Positions 1-5,913 of a stretch of DNA of 10,105 nucleotides are shown one piece after another. Under the pieces are notes generated by a model. It ran no database searches. It had not been told where the DNA came from and saw only the letters and a list, made by a program, of their open reading frames with translations. Source of the DNA: Syntrophomonas sp. UBA1376 (GTDB lineage Bacteria > Bacillota > Syntrophomonadia > Syntrophomonadales > Syntrophomonadaceae); NCBI GenBank assembly GCA_002305535.1, contig DBRE01000117.1, positions 4,551 through 14,655 on the forward strand. Reading direction: 5' to 3'. Position 1 is the stretch's first letter, and every line of letters begins with the position of its first letter. A program made the position numbers and the translations under genes.

Positions 1-201
1 CAACACTAATCCCACCGTTACCAAGAATTGCAGACTATAAGCAACGGTGAATTTGCTCAGAGCGGTATCAGGTATTCCCAGCCCGGAAAGATAATTCATC
101 AACTGTTGGCCATACCTGCCAAAGAGCAAACTAGCCGCAATTATCCCCAGATAAACCAGTACAACATCCAGCCATCCCCAGGCTGGCTTGTGGTCATTCA
201 T
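1..201 (-). CDS. N-terminal part of a membrane protein, possibly a CPBP-family intramembrane protease (cut by window edge)
   Basis: The reverse strand reads open for 67 codons from an ATG at 199-201 to the window edge, so only the N-terminus is present. It begins MNDHKPAWGWLDVVLVYLG. There is one hydrophobic helix at about residues 10-27, a polar stretch at about 28-50, and the start of a second hydrophobic segment at about 51-67. A purine-rich AGGTGA stretch lies just upstream of the ATG as a ribosome binding site. An N-terminal W-x-W-L-D-V entry into the first helix is reminiscent of CPBP (CAAX-type) intramembrane metalloproteases. The diagnostic EExxxR and histidine motifs would lie outside the window, so the family is a guess. 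That it is a membrane protein is fairly secure. It is divergent from the DUF4912-type gene. Confidence 0.65.
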   Translation of the reverse strand, partial: MNDHKPAWGWLDVVLVYLGIIAASLLFGRYGQQLMNYLSGLGIPDTALSKFTVAYSLQFLVTVGLVL

Positions 202-220
202 GTTCACCTAATCCCCCTAT

Positions 221-246
221 TTACCTAGCGGCGGTAACGGATTACC
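221..246. repeat. Overlapping inverted repeats TTACC / GGTAA / TTACC
   Basis: TTACC at 221-225, GGTAA at 233-237 and TTACC at 242-246 lie in the 133-base spacer between the divergent membrane protein and DUF4912-type genes. The middle arm can pair with either neighbour (loops of 7 or 4 bases). This could be an operator with three half-sites, or chance. No factor is assigned. Confidence 0.35.
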
Positions 247-334
247 ACATTTTTATCCGGTTGGCCGTACTTAAGCCATGTTTTCGTTGTCCCAGGACAT
301 ACTAGCATAAACACATACAAGGAGGCTGAAGCCA

Positions 335-799
335 GTGTCCCCTCTGCTCTATATTTTTTTGCTGGTAGCTGTGTTGTCATCGCTAATATACGTGACCCTT
401 ACTATACTGGATCGTCCTCACCGCACCGGTCACACCTGGCCGGAGCGTAAGTTCAAGTTTGAAGTCGGTCAGGAGTTATTCAACTACCTGCCCCCCAGCA
501 AAGAGGAGGCCGATACTCTCGATATCAAATCTTATCGCAGCGGTCGCCTTCTGGTTACCTGGAAAATATCCCCTCACCAGGAGGCTCAACTCCCCCAACT
601 GTATATCCGTATTTATGACTCCAGTCGACCCGATAACTATTTCGATGTGCAAGCACACAACTGGCATGGGAAACTGTCCTTTGTATCCAAAATCGGCACT
701 GCCTATTATGCGGCGGCTGGGTTCAAGGAAAAGGGAGAATTCACCCCTTTGCTGCTGTCAGCTCCAGTAGTCGGGAGAGGTAAAACTCTTCTCCACTAA
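335..799 (+). CDS. Membrane-anchored DUF4912-type protein
   Basis: This 154-residue protein starts at a GTG. A strong AAGGAGG ribosome binding site at 319-325, nine bases upstream, decides the start. Residues about 3-22 form one N-terminal transmembrane helix or uncleaved signal anchor. The rest looks soluble and matches the DUF4912 pattern as I know it: a hydrophobic strand with RLLVTWKISP (71-80), LYIRIYD (89-95), a YFDVQ strand (102-106), then NWHGKLSF, an aromatic YYAAAGF (124-130) and a closing F-x-P-LLLSAPVV (136-146). The function of DUF4912 is not known. The proteins are often found in Clostridia and resemble carbohydrate- or protein-binding beta folds. This copy has a single domain and an anchor. 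The gene is divergent from the left-end membrane protein. Its TAA overlaps the TAG of the convergent AAA+ gene by four bases (796-799), so neither can have a terminator outside the other's coding DNA. Confidence 0.8.
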   Translation: MSPLLYIFLLVAVLSSLIYVTLTILDRPHRTGHTWPERKFKFEVGQELFNYLPPSKEEADTLDIKSYRSGRLLVTWKISPHQEAQLPQLYIRIYDSSRPDNYFDVQAHNWHGKLSFVSKIGTAYYAAAGFKEKGEFTPLLLSAPVVGRGKTLLH

Positions 800-2031
800 A
801 GCCGACGGAGTGAGTTAACGAACTGGCGGGCTGTTCGTCCTGATCGCCCGTGATGAGCTCTTTCCCATTCCAAAGCTCGACGTCTCAAGAGTTCAGCATC
901 CATTTCGATGCCCTGCTCCTGCACCATATGTTCCACTATCTGCAGATAAAGCTGCTGCTGGGTGGGGGGAAAAGTCAGAGTCAAGCCAAAACGGTCTGAT
1001 AGAGATAGTTTCTCCTGCAAGGTGTCCTGGGTATGGATTTCCTCTCCGGGGCCGGATCGATCCGCAAAAAACTCCTTAACCAGATGACGACGGTTGGAAG
1101 TAGCGTAAATCAAAATATGCTGCGGCTGACGCTGCAGGCTGCCTTCCATCACCGCCTTCAGCCCTTTATATCCTGTTTCGTAGGCTTCAAAAGATAGGTC
1201 ATCAATAAAGATAATCACCGGGAGACGATAATCACTTAAAGTGTCCACCAGTTGGGGCAGATATACTAGCTGATCCCGCCCTACCTCTACCAAACGCAGA
1301 CCCCAATCCCAAAACTCGTGTATTAGGGATTTCACCATAGTGGATTTGCCGGTACCACGGCTACCATACAATAAGATATTATTGGCGGGAAAACCCTCTA
1401 CGAACTGGCGGGTGTTAGCTAATATCTGCTCTTTTTGCGACTCATATCCGATCAAGTCGCTCATCCGGGGCAAATCAGGATGTTCAAGCCCCTGCAGCCC
1501 CTCTCCTTCCCAGCTTAAGGCTCGATAGCGAGATATCATTCCCCGAGAATGCTTACGATAATGATCTGCCAGGGAAGATAATTCCTGTCCCCAGTCCTCG
1601 CTCTGCCTTAGCCAGGTAAGAAGGCTATTTGAACCGGCGGGCTCCTGGGAATCAAATAGAGGTTGTAGCTCCTGCCACTCCGGTACAGCAACCATGGAGG
1701 GATTAACATACAAATCCTGCAAAATCCTCAAGTCGCGGGCGGTAACCTGCTGCAAAGCTGCTGAGCAGGAATCCAACCCATACAGTTCACAATTCCTGCT
1801 GAAAGGATTATCATCATGGGAAATCAAGTCCAGCAAATGGTCACCGAATGATAATCCAGTTTGGAGAAGTCGATGCACCATGCTGTGAAAAGCATCTGAT
1901 GCTGCTAAGGATTGATCACCGGTGGGTTGGAGATTTTCCAGGCTGGATCGAAGTGCTGACATGACCGGATCTTGCAGCAACGAACGGTAAACCGTAAGAC
2001 AGGATAATTGGTAGTTGAGATCTGTTAACAT
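796..2031 (-). CDS. DUF815-type AAA+ ATPase
   Basis: This 411-residue cytoplasmic protein starts at ATG 2029-2031, behind an AAGGAGG site at 2036-2042. The N-terminal ~185 residues are helical and unassigned. The C-terminal AAA+ module follows the DUF815 layout: LPRMSDLIGYESQK (187-200, the box before the P-loop), Walker A GSRGTGKST (223-231), Walker B VIIFIDDLS (272-280), sensor 1 ATSNRRH (310-316), SLSDRFGL (343-350) with a candidate arginine finger, and GRSGRTARQF (395-404) as the sensor 2 / C-terminal signature. It should bind and hydrolyse ATP. The cellular role of DUF815 proteins is not established, and the close P-loop family members are often described only as predicted ATPases. It is the last gene of the kinase / membrane protein / ATPase run, 22 bases after the membrane protein stop, and collides tail to tail with the DUF4912-type gene. 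Confidence 0.88.
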   Translation of the reverse strand: MLTDLNYQLSCLTVYRSLLQDPVMSALRSSLENLQPTGDQSLAASDAFHSMVHRLLQTGLSFGDHLLDLISHDDNPFSRNCELYGLDSCSAALQQVTARDLRILQDLYVNPSMVAVPEWQELQPLFDSQEPAGSNSLLTWLRQSEDWGQELSSLADHYRKHSRGMISRYRALSWEGEGLQGLEHPDLPRMSDLIGYESQKEQILANTRQFVEGFPANNILLYGSRGTGKSTMVKSLIHEFWDWGLRLVEVGRDQLVYLPQLVDTLSDYRLPVIIFIDDLSFEAYETGYKGLKAVMEGSLQRQPQHILIYATSNRRHLVKEFFADRSGPGEEIHTQDTLQEKLSLSDRFGLTLTFPPTQQQLYLQIVEHMVQEQGIEMDAELLRRRALEWERAHHGRSGRTARQFVNSLRRL

Positions 2032-2053
2032 ACTTCCTCCTTGGCCATGATGA

Positions 2054-2485
2054 TCATCCCCAAATCAAACTGAATATGACCAGCATGCAATGGGTAAAAA
2101 ACAGTACGGCACTGACACGTTCCATGCGCCAGTTGAAAATCTCTTTTATCATGATTTCCCCGCGGAAAAATCTGTAAAACGTGCGCATAACTATGGAGAA
2201 GTGAATTACTTCGACCCCCACCAGAAAACCGGTGAAAATAAGCATAGCGGGATTAGATATGGCCGTGAAGACCATAACAAAATATATGATTTCCAGGAGC
2301 AGAGAAGCTAGAATCAACAGGCGAATCTGACCGCGAATAGCAGCCCCGCGCGTGATGGCCCAGGCTGCAAAAGCTTTGAGCAGTTCTTCTTCAAACGCCC
2401 GAGGTGATCCCGTAATGATGCGCACAAAGTATGGAGAATAAATGGCTAGAATACACCCCGCCAAAATGCCCAGAATCAGGGCCAT
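2054..2485 (-). CDS. Unrecognised four-helix membrane protein
   Basis: This is a 143-residue hydrophobic protein that I do not recognise. Four likely membrane helices lie at about 2-20, 55-77, 79-101 and 122-142. Between the first and second is a polar stretch, about 24-54, containing FEEELLKAFAAWAITRG, and a basic loop RTFYRFFRGE (101-110) sits between the third and fourth. The ATG at 2483-2485 is chosen as start. A TTG directly before it (2486-2488) is equally possible, because the AAAGG site upstream lies about 7 bases from the TTG and 10 from the ATG. The gene sits between the deoxynucleoside kinase and the DUF815 ATPase, 22 bases ahead of the ATPase, so co-transcription with it is likely. 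No catalytic residues stand out. It could be an anchor or partner for the ATPase, but that is inference from position only. Confidence 0.75.
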   Translation of the reverse strand: MALILGILAGCILAIYSPYFVRIITGSPRAFEEELLKAFAAWAITRGAAIRGQIRLLILASLLLEIIYFVMVFTAISNPAMLIFTGFLVGVEVIHFSIVMRTFYRFFRGEIMIKEIFNWRMERVSAVLFFTHCMLVIFSLIWG

Positions 2486-2546
2486 CAAGTCACAACCTTT
2501 CCCAATGATTCCTGCTTATCATAGCAGATTCCAGGATTCGACATTC

Positions 2547-2572
2547 CCGCTATTAGCGGCTGTCGACAGCCG
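2547..2572. repeat. Two overlapping palindromes at the 3' end of the kinase gene
   Basis: CGGCTGTCGACAGCCG at 2557-2572 is a perfect 16-base palindrome covering the last codons of the kinase gene (encoding about A-V-D-S). It overlaps a second inverted repeat at 2547-2559 (arms CCGCTA and TAGCGG around one base) that includes the stop codon. The two cannot fold at the same time in full. There is no T-run after either on the minus strand, so neither looks like a standard terminator. Confidence 0.6.
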
Positions 2573-3218
2573 ACAGTTTGGTTGGTGACTCGTCTATAGT
2601 TTGGTGAGCTTTACGGATCTGATCAACCATATACTGCCGATCCTCAGGGCGATGAACATAATCCAAATCGTCCACCTGCAGCACCAGTAGTTTGCCCAGG
2701 TCAAAATTTTCATAATTCCGTTCATAAAACTGGTTAAGATGATCCCAGTATTCCCGCTCCACTTCCAATTCATCAGGACGACCGCGCCGGTGGATACGTC
2801 GAATGGCCTCATCGGTATTTACCCGTAGATATACCAAAAGTTTGGGAGGTTCAACCTGTTCTAAGAGAGCGTTGAGCAAATTGTTGTAAACATCATATTC
2901 TTCATGGCTGAGATAGCCGTATTCCAGATACATACGAGCAAAAATCCGATCCGAGTAAATGGAGCGATCCATAACTGCATGTCCTGTTTGCATAGCCTTG
3001 CGGTACTGCTTGAAACGGTTGGTCAAGAAGTTGGTCTGCATGGGGAAGGCCCATTTAGGCCGGTCATAAAAGAATTTATGTAGCAGCCGATTCTCATCAT
3101 CAAACATTTCATTAAAAGGAGAGAAATTAAATTCTTCGCTGATTATTCTTACCAGGCTGGTCTTGCCAACTCCGGTCACACCATCTACAACTATCTCAAC
3201 ACCCTCATAAGTACTCAC
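2553..3218 (-). CDS. Deoxynucleoside kinase (deoxyadenosine/deoxyguanosine kinase family)
   Basis: This 221-residue enzyme of the dNK family (P-loop kinases) phosphorylates deoxynucleosides to their 5'-monophosphates in purine or pyrimidine salvage. With the start used here, the P-loop GVTGVGKTS is at 13-21. The FxNRF-like TNFLTNRFKQYR stretch is at about 62-73. DRSIYSDRIFA, containing the characteristic D-R-S that positions substrate, is at 84-94. An arginine-rich lid RRIHRRGRPDE is at 140-150. The length is typical. The GTG at 3216-3218 is chosen because AAAGGGG (3227-3233) lies eight bases upstream. The longer reading from GTG 3234-3236 has no ribosome binding site. Substrate preference (dA, dG or dC) cannot be read from the sequence with confidence. 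It heads a minus-strand run with the membrane protein (67 bases downstream) and the AAA+ ATPase. Confidence 0.88.
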   Translation of the reverse strand: MSTYEGVEIVVDGVTGVGKTSLVRIISEEFNFSPFNEMFDDENRLLHKFFYDRPKWAFPMQTNFLTNRFKQYRKAMQTGHAVMDRSIYSDRIFARMYLEYGYLSHEEYDVYNNLLNALLEQVEPPKLLVYLRVNTDEAIRRIHRRGRPDELEVEREYWDHLNQFYERNYENFDLGKLLVLQVDDLDYVHRPEDRQYMVDQIRKAHQTIDESPTKLSAVDSR

Positions 3219-3253
3219 CCGACTAACCCCTTTCACCCATAAAAAGTATAATA

Positions 3254-3276
3254 ACAGGCCTAGACCAGTGGCCTGT
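3254..3276 (-). terminator. Hairpin with T-rich tail between spoVR and the kinase gene
   Basis: ACAGGCC (3254-3260) and GGCCTGT (3270-3276) form a perfect 7-bp stem with a 9-base loop. Read on the minus strand, the stem is followed by a T-rich run (TATTATACTTTTT). It could be a second terminator for the spoVR operon, or a leader hairpin or operator in front of the kinase gene, since it lies downstream of a TATAAT box. Confidence 0.4.
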
Positions 3277-3289
3277 CCTCCTCTTGTCT

Positions 3290-3318
3290 ATTATATAATT
3301 TTACTCGGTAATAAACAT
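3290..3318 (-). promoter_or_regulatory. Possible promoter for the kinase operon
   Basis: A perfect TATAAT -10 box (minus strand, 3290-3295) lies about 70 bases upstream of the kinase start. The hexamer at 17 bases spacing (ATGTTT, 3313-3318) is a poor -35. The AT-rich block is itself near palindromic, so chance is possible. Confidence 0.3.
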
Positions 3319-3326
3319 CCCCTAAT

Positions 3327-3349
3327 GAGGGCTTTCTTCCATAGCCCTC
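3327..3349 (-). terminator. Probable terminator hairpin after spoVR
   Basis: GAGGGCT (3327-3333) and AGCCCTC (3343-3349) make a 7-bp GC-rich stem with a 9-base loop, starting eight bases after the spoVR stop. On the minus strand the tail is only weakly T-rich (ATTAGGGGATGTTTATT), so as an intrinsic terminator it is imperfect. It may work together with the second hairpin at 3254-3276. Confidence 0.45.
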
Positions 3350-3357
3350 TTGCTTCC

Positions 3358-4713
3358 CTAGGTGCCGTCTGATTCCAAGAGTTGTGGAGTATTGCGGATT
3401 TGGGTTTTCAGGCGCACGGTGCCTCCCCACAGTTGAGCTATGTATTTCAAGGTCTGATGAGCATATTCCAGCTGCAGTTCCCGGCCATCGAATTCGTGTT
3501 CCAAATACAGGATCCGGTTGCGTTTTCCTACCTCCAGGACTCTGATGCTGGGGATATTATTGAGCCCCGTCATAGCTACCAGAGTCTCCCGGATAGTCTT
3601 CCAGCCAGACTCATCTGCCACCTCGGTGATAGTAAATTCGCGACCTCGCTTACGATAGGCAAACAAGTTTAGTTCCCGGCATAGCTCTTCATCAAGGAAA
3701 CGGGCCAGGAAGGCAGCGTCCCGGGATTCAGCTCGAACCGCAAAGATAAAGGACATCCCTTTATCCTGGGCCAACTTCTCGAAAATCTTATAGCCTAGAT
3801 GATAAGGGTTTAAGCTCCCTTCTATCGGGCAGATGACCTGATTGTGGCGTTTGATGAACTCCAGGTAGTGACCTTGCTCTAAGCCCAGTTGGGATAGCAG
3901 GCGGTAATGCCAAAAGCTGGCCCACCCTTCATTCATTATTCTGGTCTCTACCTGGGGCAGGAAATACAGGCTTTCTTCTCTGACCATTGCCAGCAGATCC
4001 TTCTCCCAGTCGCTTAAGGGGGCATGCTCCAACAAAAATAATAGGATATCCTCCTGGGGCTGTAAAGGCACCTTGCTCAGATCAGGCGGCTTGATCTTTT
4101 CAGGAGTCTCTAATAAGGGGTTGGGGGAAGAGGGCTTTTGCCAGCTGGCCAACAAACGTTCTTCCTGTTCACGACGATTCAGATGCTTTTCCCCGACCAC
4201 ACGATAGGTCTGAAAACGTAAACCGTGGGCAGCGTTGATAATACGCTCCACCCTCTCATTACCAATGCTGGGGTCACTCATATAACATCTGACCCGATCG
4301 GCATGTCCTTTGAACATTTCCAGGGTATATTGAGCCTGGGTACCTTCACAGAACAGACGGTTATTTTTGAAAAAATCATTATGTCCATAAACATGAGCCA
4401 TGGTCAGGATCTGCAACAGCAGGGTGTTATCCTTCATTAAATAAGCCAAACAGGGATTGGAGTTGATCACCATCTCATAGGGGAGACCGGTCAAATTGTA
4501 GCGATAAAAAGTTTTACGACGCTCATAGGCTTTGCCGAAACTCCAATGGGGATAACGGGAAGGCATACCCAGATAAGCCTCATGGGCCAGCATATCTTCA
4601 TAGCTGACCAGTTCGAACTCCTGGGGATAACAGTCCAAATCATTTTCTGCGGCCAGCTCCTCCAAGCGACAGCTGTAATCCTGCAGTTCCTGCAGCTGAT
4701 ACTCACTGCCCAA
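3358..4713 (-). CDS. spoVR: SpoVR family protein
   Basis: This 451-residue cytoplasmic protein has the SpoVR family hallmarks (numbered from the TTG): SRYPHWSFGKAYE (52-64), YEMVINSNP (79-87), the His/Asn-rich AHVYGHNDFFKNN (106-118), EGWASFWHYR (262-271) and NPYHLGYKIF (302-311). A proline-rich linker at about 195-218 separates the two halves, and the C-terminal ~70 residues are the strand-rich tail. In Bacillus subtilis SpoVR is needed for proper spore cortex; its E. coli homologue is YcgB. The biochemical activity is unknown, and the conserved His/Glu residues suggest metal binding (inference). The start is taken as TTG 4711-4713. AAGGAG, made from the last Lys-Glu codons of yhbH, lies eight bases upstream. 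The alternative GTG at 4720-4722 would overlap the yhbH stop and have no spaced ribosome binding site. It is the last gene of the prkA-yhbH-spoVR run. Confidence 0.95.
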   Translation of the reverse strand: MGSEYQLQELQDYSCRLEELAAENDLDCYPQEFELVSYEDMLAHEAYLGMPSRYPHWSFGKAYERRKTFYRYNLTGLPYEMVINSNPCLAYLMKDNTLLLQILTMAHVYGHNDFFKNNRLFCEGTQAQYTLEMFKGHADRVRCYMSDPSIGNERVERIINAAHGLRFQTYRVVGEKHLNRREQEERLLASWQKPSSPNPLLETPEKIKPPDLSKVPLQPQEDILLFLLEHAPLSDWEKDLLAMVREESLYFLPQVETRIMNEGWASFWHYRLLSQLGLEQGHYLEFIKRHNQVICPIEGSLNPYHLGYKIFEKLAQDKGMSFIFAVRAESRDAAFLARFLDEELCRELNLFAYRKRGREFTITEVADESGWKTIRETLVAMTGLNNIPSIRVLEVGKRNRILYLEHEFDGRELQLEYAHQTLKYIAQLWGGTVRLKTQIRNTPQLLESDGT

Positions 4714-4718
4714 CCCTA

Positions 4719-5888
4719 TCACTCCTTATCCGCGATCATCATTAAACTTCGAAAAGCAGGCCATACGTCATCCTTGTTATTAATGGTGACAAGAACTGAA
4801 TTAGCAGTCGACAAAGACTCTTGGAGAGCATCCTTCATGGTTTGCATGGGTGTCCAGGAGGATGTGATCTCACAGTAACCGAATAGATTGCACACCGCAC
4901 ACAGTTCCTGAGCTTTTTGCACGGCTTGTTCAACATCCTCCGGCCAATTGTCTCCATCACTGCAATGGACAGTATATATATTCCATCTCTGGGGACTGTA
5001 GCGCTGCTCGATTATTTCCAGAGCTTTCTCATAGCCGCTGCTGATCATAGTGCCACCAGATTCACCCCGGTGAAAGAAATCGTCTTCGTTGACCTCTTTG
5101 GCGGTAGTAGTATGATTGATAAATACCAATTCCACCTGCAGATAGCGATAACGTATGAATTGGTAAAGCAAAAAAAAGAAAGTACGGGCCAAAAACTTTT
5201 TATTCTGGTACATGGATCCGGAGTTATCCATAATACATATGACCACGGCATTGGATTGCCAACGCGGATCTTCCTTGACACGCTGATAGCGCAAGTCTTC
5301 TTCCCGGAAAGGGAAACGTTCTATATCTTCATCTTGATCCAGTTCCTGCTTCACCCTGTGAGTGGACTGCCGGCGCTTGATTCTTTCCATCATGGAACGC
5401 TTTTTCGAAAGTCGGGGAGGTATTCCCTTGCGCTGTATACCCCAACGCCGATGACTCTGTTCACTCTCCACCAAAGTAAATTTGCGCCTTTCCAAAAAGG
5501 GCAGATCGATATCCTCAAACAAGTATTCCGTCAGCTGTTCTAAGGTTATCTCTGTATCGTAGACATCTTCTCCTTCGATATTGCCCGGCCCCTCCTGGGC
5601 ACCAGTGCCACCGGCTCCGCGCTGCTGTCCCATACGCTGTCCGCGCTTTTCGTTGCCCTGTCCAGTGGCTACTCCCGGACGGTTTTCTCCAAAGACAAAC
5701 TGATATTCTTTTAATCCCCGTACCGGAATCTTAAAGATCTTGTCTTTGCTCTGGCCAATGATGCTTTCCTCGGCCACTATGCTGCCCAGATTGCGTTTTA
5801 TAGAATCCTGGATAAGTTCTCGATGACGGCGGCGATCCTCGGCACTGCGATCCCGTCTAGTGGGGTCAAAATCATGGAAGATGGCCAT
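4719..5888 (-). CDS. yhbH: YhbH/YeaH family protein (DUF444, von Willebrand factor A fold)
   Basis: This 389-residue protein is about the length of B. subtilis YhbH. Its N-terminus is basic and helical (FDPTRRDRSAEDRRRHREL, 7-25). A Gly/Gln-rich low-complexity segment follows at about 71-103, then basic stretches at 144-180. The C-terminal half is a VWA domain with a complete metal-ion adhesion site: DNSGSM (D221, S223, S225), GGT with T280, and SDGDNW with D311. Family members are encoded next to PrkA/YeaG and are thought to act with it in sporulation and starvation stress. A VWA protein beside an AAA+ protein usually means a physical partnership in which the VWA domain serves as adaptor. 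The ATG start follows GGGAGGA at 5895-5901, with a gap of 25 bases after the prkA stop. The last codons supply the spoVR ribosome binding site. Confidence 0.95.
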   Translation of the reverse strand: MAIFHDFDPTRRDRSAEDRRRHRELIQDSIKRNLGSIVAEESIIGQSKDKIFKIPVRGLKEYQFVFGENRPGVATGQGNEKRGQRMGQQRGAGGTGAQEGPGNIEGEDVYDTEITLEQLTEYLFEDIDLPFLERRKFTLVESEQSHRRWGIQRKGIPPRLSKKRSMMERIKRRQSTHRVKQELDQDEDIERFPFREEDLRYQRVKEDPRWQSNAVVICIMDNSGSMYQNKKFLARTFFFLLYQFIRYRYLQVELVFINHTTTAKEVNEDDFFHRGESGGTMISSGYEKALEIIEQRYSPQRWNIYTVHCSDGDNWPEDVEQAVQKAQELCAVCNLFGYCEITSSWTPMQTMKDALQESLSTANSVLVTINNKDDVWPAFRSLMMIADKE

Positions 5889-5913
5889 CTTGATTCCTCC
5901 CTAACCCGGACTG

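Noticed and set aside
28..228. 66-codon open frame on the plus strand at the left end
   Set aside because: The opposite strand encodes a convincing membrane protein N-terminus with a ribosome binding site, and the plus-strand product has no domain character.
2512..2527. CTGCT-TATCAT-AGCAG hairpin between the kinase and the membrane protein
   Set aside because: The 5-bp stem is weak and has no T-run on either side, so it is not reported as a terminator.
3238..3240. ATG on the minus strand just before the kinase gene
   Set aside because: It is out of frame with the kinase and meets a stop after five codons.
4917..5543. 208-codon open frame on the plus strand
   Set aside because: It lies wholly opposite the conserved VWA part of yhbH and has no recognisable family content.
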